Below are positions 1-6,764 of a DNA stretch of 16,404 nt, in pieces. Every line of letters starts with the position of its first letter. Position 1 is the first letter of the stretch. The notes under the pieces are model-generated. The model was not told the DNA's origin. It made no database searches and worked only from the letters and a program-made list of their open reading frames with translations. The translations under genes and the position numbers were made by a program. This DNA is from JBKHJZ01 sp046537875 (GTDB lineage: Bacteria > Actinomycetota > Acidimicrobiia > Acidimicrobiales > VFJN01), in contig JBKHJZ010000061.1 of assembly GCA_046537875.1 (NCBI GenBank), forward strand, positions 1 to 16,404, read 5' to 3'.

Positions 1-4
1 GGGC

Positions 5-529
5 ATGTCCGACGCCGACGCGCTCGACCTCGCACTGCTCGTCCTCCGACTGACCGTGGCCGGGGTGATGCTGGCCCACGGTGTCAACCACATCGTGGGC
101 GGGGGCAAGATCGCCGGGACCGGCCGGTGGTTCGCCTCGCTCGGCATGCGACCGGGCCCGCTGCACGCCTGGCTCGCCAGCGTCACCGAGGTGGCGGGCG
201 GCGCGCTGCTCGCACTCGGCCTGCTGACGCCGGTGGCGGCCGCCTCGGTGGTCGGGGTGATGGTGGTGGCCTGGATCATCAACCACCGGGGCAACGGGTT
301 CTTCATCTTCCGGCCCGGCGAGGGCTGGGAGTACGTCATGACGCTGACGTTCGTCGCCCTGGCCATCGGCATCCTCGGGCCCGGCGAGTGGTCGCTGGAC
401 GAGGCGCTGGGCATCCGCGACGACCTGAGGGGCACCACCGGCCTGCTCGTCACCGCGCTCGCCGGCGGCGGTGGGGCCGCCGCACTGCTGGCGGCGTTCT
501 GGCGCCCGCACCGCGAGGCCGGGGGATAG
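5..529 (+). CDS. DoxX family membrane protein
   Basis: The 174-residue product has the pattern of the DoxX family: an N-terminal hydrophobic helix (about residues 8-30) with the family-like AGVMLAHGVNHI stretch, a second helix near 55-75 with TEVAGGALLALGLLTP, a third near 77-93, a fourth near 110-126, and an extra C-terminal hydrophobic segment near 146-165. DoxX proteins are small four-helix integral membrane proteins; some are subunits of a thiosulfate:quinone oxidoreductase in archaea and others form redox complexes with thiol enzymes, but most are uncharacterised. The gene lies 55 nt upstream of a sulfide:quinone oxidoreductase on the same strand, so a role in membrane sulfur or quinone redox is a reasonable inference. 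The ATG at position 5 gives a natural N-terminus, but its ribosome site would lie outside the window, so a slightly earlier start is possible. Confidence 0.85.
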   Translation: MSDADALDLALLVLRLTVAGVMLAHGVNHIVGGGKIAGTGRWFASLGMRPGPLHAWLASVTEVAGGALLALGLLTPVAAASVVGVMVVAWIINHRGNGFFIFRPGEGWEYVMTLTFVALAIGILGPGEWSLDEALGIRDDLRGTTGLLVTALAGGGGAAALLAAFWRPHREAGG

Positions 530-584
530 GACACCCCTCGGTACCCTGGCCGCGAGATCCCCATCCCCAGGAGGCGAGGCGCCG

Positions 585-1796
585 ATGGCGACCCACTCGC
601 ACCACCGCATCGTGATCGTCGGCGGCGGGACCGCCGGCATCACCACCGCCGCCCGGCTGCGGCGGGCTGACCAGGACGACATCGCGGTCATCGAGCCGTC
701 GAGCCAGCACCACTACCAACCGCTGTGGACCCTGGTGGGCGGCGGACGCGCCCCGGTCGCGAAGTCGACCCGCTCGGAGGCGTCGGTGATGCCGAAGGGC
801 GTCCGCTGGATCCGCCGGGCCACCACGCACATCGACCCGGAGGCCCGCCGGGTGGAGCTGAACGACGGGACCACCGTCGGCTACGACGTCCTGGTCGTCT
901 GCCCGGGCCTGCAGCTCGACTGGGACCGGCTCCCCGGCGTCACGGAGACGCTGGGCCGCAACGGTGTGTCGAGCAACTACCAGCGCGACCTCGCCGTGCG
1001 CACCTGGGAGATGATCCGGGCCACCACCCGCGGCACCGCGGTGTTCACCATGCCGAGCGGGGCCATCAAGTGCGGGGGCGCACCCCAGAAGATCGTGTAC
1101 CTCGCCGCCGACCACTGGCGCCGCACCGGCGTGCTCGACGACATCCACATGATCCTGGCCATGCCAGGGGCCAGCATCTTCGGTGTGCCGGAGTTCGCCG
1201 CCGAGCTCGAGCGGGTCGTCGACCGCTACGGCATCGACGTGCGCTACGAGCACGAGGTCGTCGAGATCAGGCCCGACCGGCGCGAGGTGGTGCTCGCCGA
1301 CCGGAGCGCGGACGGCGCCGGCGGCAAGGAGGAGATCGGGTACGACTTCGTCCACGTCGTGCCCCCGCAGTCGGCACCCGACTGGATCAAGGCAACCGCC
1401 CTGCCCGGTGCGTCCGACCCCAACGGGTACGTCGAGATCGACGCCCACACGATGCAGCACGTGCGCTACCCCGAGGTCTTCGCGCTCGGCGACGTGGGGA
1501 GCTCGCCCAACTCCAAGACCGGCGCCGCCGTCCGGAAGCAGTCACCGGTGGTGGTGGCGAACCTGCTCGACGTCATGGCCGAACGGGAGCCGTCGGCCAG
1601 CTACGACGGCTACTCGTCCTGCCCCATCACCACGGCGCGCAACCGGATGCTGCTGTGCGAGTTCGACTACACGATGCGGCCGCACCCGACGATCCCCCTC
1701 ATCGACACCACCAGGGAGCGGTACTCGATGTGGCTGCTCAAGCGGTACGGGCTTCCGTTCCTCTACTGGAACCTGATGCTCCGCGGCCTCGCCTGA
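585..1796 (+). CDS. sqr: Sulfide:quinone oxidoreductase, type II (SQOR-like)
   Basis: This 403-residue flavoprotein would oxidise sulfide and pass the electrons to the quinone pool at the cytoplasmic membrane. The N-terminus carries the FAD-binding Rossmann motif IVIVGGGTAGIT. Two segments match the mitochondrial SQOR type closely: IKCGGAPQKIVYL around Cys163, and SSCPITTARNRMLLCEFDY around Cys346. The C-terminus ends in PFLYWNLMLRG, the hydrophobic tail that in this family helps to dock at the membrane. The spacing of the two cysteines resembles the redox pair of human SQOR (Cys201 and Cys379). The ATG at 585 was chosen because AGGAGG lies 10 nt upstream (569-574) and because the FAD motif follows directly; an in-frame ATG at 471 lies inside the doxX gene and has no such support. 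The gene probably forms an operon with the DoxX gene. Confidence 0.92.
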   Translation: MATHSHHRIVIVGGGTAGITTAARLRRADQDDIAVIEPSSQHHYQPLWTLVGGGRAPVAKSTRSEASVMPKGVRWIRRATTHIDPEARRVELNDGTTVGYDVLVVCPGLQLDWDRLPGVTETLGRNGVSSNYQRDLAVRTWEMIRATTRGTAVFTMPSGAIKCGGAPQKIVYLAADHWRRTGVLDDIHMILAMPGASIFGVPEFAAELERVVDRYGIDVRYEHEVVEIRPDRREVVLADRSADGAGGKEEIGYDFVHVVPPQSAPDWIKATALPGASDPNGYVEIDAHTMQHVRYPEVFALGDVGSSPNSKTGAAVRKQSPVVVANLLDVMAEREPSASYDGYSSCPITTARNRMLLCEFDYTMRPHPTIPLIDTTRERYSMWLLKRYGLPFLYWNLMLRGLA

Positions 1797-1807
1797 GCGG
1801 GGACGAC

Positions 1808-1833
1808 CGGCGCGCCGGGGCGACAGCGCGCCG
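1808..1833. terminator. GC hairpin between convergent genes
   Basis: CGGCGCGC (1808-1815) pairs perfectly with GCGCGCCG (1826-1833) across a 10-nt loop, 11 nt after the stop codon of the quinone reductase gene and 37 nt from the convergent ligase gene. There is no T-tract, so termination is inferred from position and stem strength only. Confidence 0.4.
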
Positions 1834-1870
1834 AGGCGGCGGCGGGACGGGGCGGCGCCGCGGGCGGCGG

Positions 1871-3376
1871 TCAGCCGCCGTCGAAGAGCCTGCGCAACTC
1901 GCCCTTGCGCACCTTGTGCGTGCCGGTGCGCGGCATCTCGTCGACGAACATGATGCGCCGGGGCATCTTGTAGGCGGCGATGTGCTCGCGGGCCCAGGCC
2001 CCCAGCTCGTCGGCGCCGAGGGTCGACCCGGCGACCCGCTCCACCACCGCCGCCGGGATCTCCCCCTTCTGCTCGTCCGGGAGGCCGACGAGCGCCGCGT
2101 CGACCACTTCGGGGTGCTCGCGCAGCGCGTTCTCGACCTCGACGGCGAACACCGAGTAGCCGCCGTGCTTGACGACGTCCTTGCTCCGGCCGACGAACTC
2201 GATCAGGCCGAACCGCCGGCGGCGGGCCAGGTCGCCCGTGCGCAGCCAGCCCTCGGGGGTGAACGCTTCACGGGTCTCCTCGTGCCTGCCGTGGTACCCG
2301 CGCATCACGCCGGGGCCCCGCACCACCAGCTCGCCCACCTCGCCCACCGGCACCTCGTCGCCGCGGTCGTCGACCACCCGCAGCTCGTGGCCCCGCATGG
2401 GTCGCACCACGCCGTCGCCGGGCAGCGGCACGAGCGGCAGGTGCACCCGCACCGCCACGCCGCCCCCGAGCTCGACCATGCCGTACCCGTCGACGAAGGC
2501 CGCGACCCCGACCGGCCGGCGGACCAGGGGGAGCGTGGCCGCCGCCCCCATTCGCTGGTAGCGGCGGGCGAGATCGGGCGGCATCACGTCGGCACCCGAC
2601 ACCCACGCCCGCACCGACGTGAGGTCGCGCTGCTCGGCGCCCGCCTCGAGCATCATCCGGTACATCGCGGGCACACCGATGAAGACCGCCGCCCGCCGGG
2701 TCTCGATGGCGTCGAGCGCGTCGTCGGGGCGGAACCTGTTGAGCAGGTACACGGGGATGCCGAGCACCGCCATCTCCAGCAGCAGCGTGAACCCCGCCAC
2801 GTGCGCCACGGGCAGGCCGGTGACGCACTCGTAGTCCATCACGGCCAGCGGCGTCCCCGCCGCCACCTCGGCCCCCACGGCACCGAGCAGAGACGCGTGG
2901 GTGAGCTCGGCTCCCTTCGGCTTGCCCGTGGTGCCCGAGGTGTAGAACAGCACGGCGACCGCGCGGGGATCGACGTCCGCTGCGGGAGCGGGAGCGGCGC
3001 GCTCGACCTCGGCGGGGTCACGGATCACCAGTTCCGCCCCGCAGTCGTCGATGACGTGGCCGACCTCGTCCTCGCTCATCTGGGGGTTGACCGGCACCGC
3101 CACGCCGCCGGCACGGCAGATCGCCAGCGAGAGCAGCAGCAGCATGTAGCCGTTGGGCGTGGCGACGACCACCCGGTCACCGGGCGTGATCCGTTCGGCG
3201 ATGCCGGCGGCGAGTCGGGCCACCAGGTCGGCCCCCTCGTCGTAGGTGAGCACCAGGTCGCCGCCGGCCTCCTCGACCAGGCGGGTCGGCCCGTGCACCC
3301 CGGCCAGGCGTTCGAGGATCGTGCCGAGCGTCAGATCCTCGGCGCGTACGAGCTCGAGGCGTTCCCGCAGGCCCAT
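1871..3376 (-). CDS. AMP-forming acyl-CoA ligase (long-chain fatty acid type)
   Basis: The 501-residue product belongs to the ANL superfamily and would activate a carboxylic acid to an acyl-adenylate and then to an acyl-CoA. The phosphate-binding loop YTSGTTGKPKG is at about 145-155. The YGMVE motif (usually YGxTE) is near 298-302 and the GWLRTGD hinge Asp is near 376-382. GRSKDVVKHGGY lies just after it, and the C-terminal PRTGTHKVRKGELR contains the expected catalytic Lys near 488, although the usual Gly before it is His. The order and length fit fatty-acid-type CoA ligases; the substrate cannot be read from the sequence. The ATG at 3376 is preferred over an in-frame ATG at 3415 because a TACGAT hexamer ends 7 nt before it, as for a leaderless transcript, and homology-like sequence begins there. 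No neighbouring beta-oxidation gene is present. Confidence 0.88.
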   Translation of the reverse strand: MGLRERLELVRAEDLTLGTILERLAGVHGPTRLVEEAGGDLVLTYDEGADLVARLAAGIAERITPGDRVVVATPNGYMLLLLSLAICRAGGVAVPVNPQMSEDEVGHVIDDCGAELVIRDPAEVERAAPAPAADVDPRAVAVLFYTSGTTGKPKGAELTHASLLGAVGAEVAAGTPLAVMDYECVTGLPVAHVAGFTLLLEMAVLGIPVYLLNRFRPDDALDAIETRRAAVFIGVPAMYRMMLEAGAEQRDLTSVRAWVSGADVMPPDLARRYQRMGAAATLPLVRRPVGVAAFVDGYGMVELGGGVAVRVHLPLVPLPGDGVVRPMRGHELRVVDDRGDEVPVGEVGELVVRGPGVMRGYHGRHEETREAFTPEGWLRTGDLARRRRFGLIEFVGRSKDVVKHGGYSVFAVEVENALREHPEVVDAALVGLPDEQKGEIPAAVVERVAGSTLGADELGAWAREHIAAYKMPRRIMFVDEMPRTGTHKVRKGELRRLFDGG

Positions 3377-3383
3377 GCCGGCG

Positions 3384-3389
3384 ATCGTA
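3384..3389 (-). promoter_or_regulatory. Probable -10 element of the acyl-CoA ligase gene
   Basis: TACGAT on the minus strand ends 7 nt before the ATG at 3376, placing the transcription start on or next to the start codon, so the message would be leaderless. The identical hexamer with almost the same spacing lies before marR. No convincing -35 element was identified. Confidence 0.45.
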
Positions 3390-3438
3390 TGGCCCCGGGG
3401 CCCGGCGACCGGCATCGCCTCCCCGCCGTGCGGGAGGC

Positions 3439-3546
3439 TCTACCCGCTGTCCGGGACGGCCGCCGGGTAGACAACCTGCCGCCACCTCCCCGCGTGCCGA
3501 ACGAACGACGATCCGGTGTCCGGCGGCCGCCGCCGGGTAGACGACC
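3439..3546. repeat. Inverted and direct repeats in a divergent promoter region
   Basis: TCTACCCG (3439-3446) and CGGGTAGA (3464-3471) form an 8-bp perfect inverted repeat with a 17-nt spacer. The right arm is part of GCCGCCGGGTAGAC (3459-3472), which recurs exactly at 3529-3542. TGTCCGG precedes both copies (3448-3454 and 3517-3523). The block lies between the divergent acyl-CoA ligase gene and the unknown gene that starts at 3599, so it may hold operator sites, although simple GC-rich repetition cannot be excluded. Confidence 0.45.
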
Positions 3547-3598
3547 CGCACCGGCCGGGCCACCCGGGGCCGGCACCGAGCGGAGGGGCAGGGCAGCG

Positions 3599-4174
3599 AT
3601 GGCCGACCAGCGCGCAGCAGACATCATCGGCACGTGGCCGGAGGAGTCGCGGGAGGCGGCCCAGCTCGTCGTCGACGAGTACGGCGAGCCCCACGAGGCC
3701 ACCGCGACGCAGCTCATCTGGCACGACGTGGGCCCGTGGAAGCGGATGGTGGCCACGCGGACCTTCTACGACCACAACTTCCCGGCGCCCCACATCGACT
3801 CGGTGGAGTCGTTCATCGACTACCGGGTGCCGCCCGAGCAGTTCACGCCGCTCGCGCAGTTCGACGGCAGCGTGATCGTCGAGCGCACCGCCGGCGAGGT
3901 GTCGGCCCGCTGCCACGACGAGCAGGCGAACCTCCTCGCCCTCAACCTGATGCACGACATCGTGACCGGGCAGCGCGACGTGCCGGGCGCCCGCGCCTAC
4001 TACGCGGAGGAGTTCGCGGGGTTCCGCCGCGGCGATCCCACGCCGTACATGGACGGGCTGCGGTTCGAGCCGGGTGGGGAACCCACCGCCGACCCCGACA
4101 CCCGCATCCTGTCGGACGAGGACCTGAAGCGGGCGGTCGAGGAGGGCGAGGCGAGGCGCAGCTCCTCGGGATGA
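3599..4174 (+). CDS. Conserved protein of unknown function
   Basis: The 191-residue product has no signal peptide or membrane helix and is likely cytoplasmic. It contains well-ordered segments such as LIWHDVGPWKRMVATR, FPAPHIDSVESFIDYRVPP and DGSVIVERTAGEVSARC, which resemble a conserved but unnamed family I cannot assign to a function. The C-terminus is acidic and alpha-helical in appearance (residues about 165-191). The ATG at 3599 is supported by GGAGGGG at 3582-3588, 10 nt upstream; a very long open frame continues upstream but has no coding character. It is divergent from the acyl-CoA ligase gene and convergent with yceI, and so appears monocistronic. Two hairpin repeats follow its stop codon. 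Confidence 0.8.
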   Translation: MADQRAADIIGTWPEESREAAQLVVDEYGEPHEATATQLIWHDVGPWKRMVATRTFYDHNFPAPHIDSVESFIDYRVPPEQFTPLAQFDGSVIVERTAGEVSARCHDEQANLLALNLMHDIVTGQRDVPGARAYYAEEFAGFRRGDPTPYMDGLRFEPGGEPTADPDTRILSDEDLKRAVEEGEARRSSSG

Positions 4175-4254
4175 CGGTCGCCCCCGTCCCGCCGGCCGGC
4201 CCCGCTCGCTGGTGTCGTCCGCCGGGGCGGTGACGGCGGCCCGGCACGCCCCGG

Positions 4255-4300
4255 TTCTGGCAGCGCCTGTTCGCGGTGGGCGAAGTGGCTGCTGCCAGAA
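4255..4300. repeat. Nested hairpin repeat, copy 1
   Basis: This is a 46-bp element bounded by TTCTGGCAGC (4255-4264) and its exact reverse complement GCTGCCAGAA (4291-4300). Inside it a second inverted repeat, TTCGC (4270-4274) and GCGAA (4280-4284), brackets a 5-nt loop. It lies between two convergent genes and has no T-tract. Copy 2 keeps all four arms but differs in the linkers. Confidence 0.85.
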
Positions 4301-4336
4301 GAACCCGGGCCGAGAGCGGCAACCCCACCCGCGGGG

Positions 4337-4382
4337 TTCTGGCAGCAGTCCTTCGCAGTGTGCGAACCCGGCGCTGCCAGAA
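4337..4382. repeat. Nested hairpin repeat, copy 2
   Basis: This second 46-bp element starts exactly 82 bp after copy 1. The outer arms are 4337-4346 and 4373-4382, and the inner arms TTCGC and GCGAA are at 4352-4356 and 4362-4366. The linkers between the arms differ from copy 1 at most positions, so conservation is concentrated in the paired bases. It ends 48 bp from the yceI stop codon. Confidence 0.85.
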
Positions 4383-4430
4383 GGCCCCGGGGCCGGCGGG
4401 AACGCGCCGGGAGCGGGCGGAAGGGGTGTG

Positions 4431-4994
4431 TCAGGCGGCGGCCTTCTTGATGGCCGAGACCTCGAACTCGAGCGTCACGTTGTCGCTCACCAGGACGCCG
4501 CCGGTCTCGAGCGCGGCGTTCCAGTTGACGCCCCAGTCCTTGCGGTTGACCACGACGCTGCCCTCGAGGCCGAGCCGCTGGTTGCCGAACGGGTCGATGG
4601 CGGCGCCCGTGTACTCGACGTCGAACGTGACCGGCTTGGTGGTGCCCTTGATGGTCAGGTCACCGGTCACCCGGTAGGTGTCGTCGCCGAGGGGCTCCAC
4701 CGAGGTGCTCACGAAGCGGATCTCCGGATGCCGCTCCATGTCGAAGAAGTCGTTGCTCCGCAGGTGGGCGTCGCGGTCGGCGTTGCGGGTGTCGATGCTC
4801 GCGGCCTGGATCGTGATCTCGAAATGCGACCGCGCCGGGTCGGCGGCATCGAAGTACCCGCTCCCCTCGAGCTCGTTGAACGAGCCGCGCACCTTGGTGA
4901 CCATCGCGTGGCGGGCGACGAACCCGATCCGGGTGTGGGCGGGGTCGACGACGTACTCGCCGGTGATGTTCTCGATGGCGGTGACGGTGCTCAT
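4431..4994 (-). CDS. yceI: YceI family protein
   Basis: The 187-residue product fits the YceI family, lipocalin-like beta-barrels that bind isoprenoid or other amphiphilic molecules. Typical features are the start YVVDPAHTRIGFVARHAMVTKVRG, the central DAHLRSNDFFDMERHPEIRF, and DLTIKGTTKPVTFDVEY followed by NRKDWGVNWNAALETGGVLVSD. No signal peptide is visible, so this copy is likely cytoplasmic. The ATG at 4994 was chosen because GGAGGG lies just upstream on the minus strand (about 5 nt away); a longer frame to 5063 has no ribosome site and would run through the operator boxes. The gene is downstream of marR in the same direction, and two TTGATGCGTCA boxes lie upstream, so repression by that MarR protein is likely. 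Confidence 0.92.
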   Translation of the reverse strand: MSTVTAIENITGEYVVDPAHTRIGFVARHAMVTKVRGSFNELEGSGYFDAADPARSHFEITIQAASIDTRNADRDAHLRSNDFFDMERHPEIRFVSTSVEPLGDDTYRVTGDLTIKGTTKPVTFDVEYTGAAIDPFGNQRLGLEGSVVVNRKDWGVNWNAALETGGVLVSDNVTLEFEVSAIKKAAA

Positions 4995-5026
4995 GGTTCC
5001 CTCCTGCTGTGTGCCGCTGGATGACG

Positions 5027-5038
5027 TTGATGCGTCAA
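5027..5038. promoter_or_regulatory. Putative MarR operator, box 1
   Basis: TTGATGCGTCAA is a near-perfect palindrome (one central transition breaks the symmetry). It lies 33 nt upstream of the yceI start and shares its first 11 bases with box 2. Confidence 0.65.
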
Positions 5039-5049
5039 CCGTAGAACCC

Positions 5050-5067
5050 AGTTGATGCGTCATCTAT
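5050..5067. promoter_or_regulatory. Putative MarR operator, box 2
   Basis: AGTTGATGCGTCATCTAT lies between marR and yceI. It matches 16 of 18 bases of the sequence at 5587-5604 in front of marR, the only differences being two pyrimidine transitions. A weak -10-like TACGGT (5043-5038, minus strand) follows it, so binding would overlap the yceI promoter. Boxes 1 and 2 are 25 bp apart. Confidence 0.7.
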
Positions 5068-5106
5068 TCCTCGTCTACCCGCCGGCCCGGGCACCGAACA
5101 CGGACC

Positions 5107-5565
5107 TCAGCGCGCGTCGAGGTGCTGGAGCACCGACCCCGCGATGTCGGCGAGCGCGTCGACCTGGTCGGGACGGAGGCCATCGAGGAACGTGCGGCGG
5201 ACCTCGCTCACGTGCAGCGGGGCCGCGGCCTCGATGGCCTCGCGCCCGGCGGGGGTGATGACGACGACGGCACCGCGCCGGTCGGTCGGGCACTCCTCGC
5301 GGGCCACGAGGCCCCGGGCTTCCATGCGGCGGAGCTGGTGTGACACCCGGCTCTTCTCCCACTGGAGCGCGTCCCCCAACTGGAACGAGCGCAGCCGGCC
5401 CTCCGGCGCCTCCGACAGGTGGACCAGCACCTCGTAGTCGGCGTACGACAGGCCCGTGTCCCGGTGCATCTGGCGGCGCAGCCGCGAGGTCACCTGGGCG
5501 TGCATGCGGAGGAAGCCGCGCCAGGCCCGCTGCTCACGCTCGTCCAACCAGGGGATGTCCGCCAT
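5107..5565 (-). CDS. MarR family transcriptional regulator
   Basis: The 152-residue product has MarR-family size and layout: an N-terminal helix (WLDEREQRAWRGFLRMHAQV) for dimerisation, a winged helix-turn-helix around residues 48-100 (LSYADYEVLVHLSEAPEG, then QLGDALQWEKSRVSHQLRRMEARGLV), the wing with the conserved DRRGAVVVITPAGR, and a C-terminal dimerisation helix. MarR proteins are dimeric repressors released by small ligands or oxidants; the ligand is unknown, and no Cys lies in the core that would suggest thiol sensing. The ATG at 5565 is chosen because a -35/-10 pair places the transcription start exactly on it; an upstream in-frame ATG at 5637 would run through the promoter and operator. 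The next gene in the same direction is yceI. Confidence 0.9.
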   Translation of the reverse strand: MADIPWLDEREQRAWRGFLRMHAQVTSRLRRQMHRDTGLSYADYEVLVHLSEAPEGRLRSFQLGDALQWEKSRVSHQLRRMEARGLVAREECPTDRRGAVVVITPAGREAIEAAAPLHVSEVRRTFLDGLRPDQVDALADIAGSVLQHLDAR

Positions 5566-5571
5566 GCTGGC

Positions 5572-5604
5572 ATCGTACCGGCAATTAGTTGACGTGTCAT
5601 CTAT
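5572..5604 (-). promoter_or_regulatory. Leaderless marR promoter overlapped by an operator
   Basis: On the minus strand ATGACA (5600-5595) serves as -35, followed by a 17-nt spacer and TACGAT (5577-5572) as -10. The predicted transcription start is the A of the ATG at 5565. The operator-like AGTTGACGTGTCATCTAT (5587-5604) covers the -35 hexamer and the start of the spacer, which would give negative autoregulation. Confidence 0.65.
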
Positions 5605-5673
5605 CTCGGCCAGAGCGCAGGCGCCGGCGGCGAGCACCCCGCGGGTTTGCCTTTGGCGCCGGGGGCACCGGGC

Positions 5674-6405
5674 CTACCCGGTCGATGTCGTTCCCGTGCC
5701 GGTCCGCCGGCTCCAGGCCGTCTCGGGGCGCCCCTGGCGGACGCCGTCGATGTCGACGTCGACCCGCTCATCGTAGAAGGCGATGCGGTCACGCACGCTC
5801 TCCGCCTCGCGGCGCGGCTCCTCGTAGGTCCAGGCGACATCGGGGACGGTCTCGTCACCCACGCGCGCCGACCAGTGCCGTGCGGTGCCCTTGTAGGCGC
5901 AGCGGGTCACCGTGTCGCTCGGGACCAGCAGGTCGACCCGGACATCCTCGGCCGGCAGGTAGTAGCGCGTCGGCAACGACGTCTCGTACAGCGCCCGGGC
6001 ACGCGTCGAGTCCGCGAGCACGACCTCGTCCAGCGACACCACGACACGACGCGAGGTCGCGAACGTGTCGATGCGGTGGTACGGGTCGCGGGGGTGGACC
6101 TCGACGCGCTCGTCCTCCTCGTACCAGCCATCGACGGCGTCCCAGTCGATCGTGACGTGCCCGTCGGCGTGAGGCTCCGGGGGTGCGTCCAGCCGCACGT
6201 CACCGGCCGGGAACGCGTAGTGCGGCAGCTTGCCGGTCTCGTGCACCAGCACGACCGCGTCGCTGTCGACGATGGTCTCGCCGCCCCGTTCGGCCCGCAC
6301 CCGCCGGGGGAACCGCTCGACATAGACCACGTGATCGGGCGGCTCGAAGTCGAACTTGCCCGCCGATCGCCGCCCGAACGGCCCCTTCCCGATCGTCAGG
6401 CTCAC
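5674..6405 (-). CDS. Two-domain DUF427 protein
   Basis: The 243-residue product carries two DUF427 domains in tandem. In each, a Y(Y/A)xPxxDVR strand appears: PHYAFPAGDVRLD near residues 60-75 and TRYYLPAEDVRVDLLVPSD near 145-165. The second repeat is complete, with TRCAYKGTARHWSARVGD and DVAWTYEEP followed by RIAFYDERVDVDIDG. The function of DUF427 is not established. The GTG at 6405 was chosen because GGGAGGTGG lies about 5 nt upstream and the conserved sequence begins soon after; an ATG at 6468 has no such site. The start codon overlaps the stop of a possible 33-codon frame by 4 bp (see findings). The gene ends 108 bp before the marR start and may be transcribed into it. Confidence 0.88.
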   Translation of the reverse strand: MSLTIGKGPFGRRSAGKFDFEPPDHVVYVERFPRRVRAERGGETIVDSDAVVLVHETGKLPHYAFPAGDVRLDAPPEPHADGHVTIDWDAVDGWYEEDERVEVHPRDPYHRIDTFATSRRVVVSLDEVVLADSTRARALYETSLPTRYYLPAEDVRVDLLVPSDTVTRCAYKGTARHWSARVGDETVPDVAWTYEEPRREAESVRDRIAFYDERVDVDIDGVRQGRPETAWSRRTGTGTTSTG

Positions 6406-6503
6406 GGCCACCTCCCTCGCAGTCCCCGACGCCGGTGCGCCCGATCGTGGCACGCGGGAAGCCGGCACTCCCGGTGGTGGTGCGACGTCACGTGCGTGCC
6501 CAT
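6402..6503 (-). CDS. Possible small ORF ahead of the DUF427 gene
   Basis: This 33-codon frame starts at an ATG immediately after AGGAGGTG, a full match to the anti-Shine-Dalgarno sequence, but the spacing is only about 2 nt, which is short for efficient initiation. Its stop codon overlaps the GTG of the DUF427 gene (GTGA). The peptide is rich in His, Arg and Cys (HHH at 8-10, Cys13, Cys18, His19, His22), and its third codon positions are less G/C-biased than in clear genes nearby. It may be a leader peptide or simply chance. Confidence 0.2.
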   Translation of the reverse strand: MGTHVTSHHHRECRLPACHDRAHRRRGLRGRWP

Positions 6504-6509
6504 CACCTC

Positions 6510-6764
6510 CTCCCTACCCGGCTGGCCGGCGAGGAACCCGGTCCCGGTGCCCGTGGAGTGCGCGCGAACAGGAGCGCCCGCTGAGCCCGGGGCGGTCGCT
6601 GCTGCCGGGCGGCCTCTCCGTACACCCATGGCCCACGCCGCACGTCCCGTGCCGTTCGACGTCCACGTCCATGCACATCCGCTCGGCCGTGGGGGCTGGT
6701 CTCGCCGCCTCCGAGGGCGCACACTGGAGGGCACAACGACCGACGCCTCCCCCCGGAGCACCTC
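6510..6764. other. Intergenic region without a supported gene
   Basis: The stretch separates the divergent DUF427 gene (with its possible leader ORF) from the unknown gene at 6765. Frames that cross it lack codon bias and recognisable domains. No convincing -35/-10 pair was found; GGAG at 6755-6758 is the ribosome site of the downstream gene. Confidence 0.5.

Noticed and set aside
725..3590. Very long open frame on the plus strand running from 725 to 4174
   Set aside because: Only the last 191 codons (from 3599) have coding character and a ribosome site. The rest is antisense to the ligase gene or out of frame with the quinone reductase gene and consists of low-complexity Arg/Pro/Gly-rich translation, as expected from GC-rich DNA.
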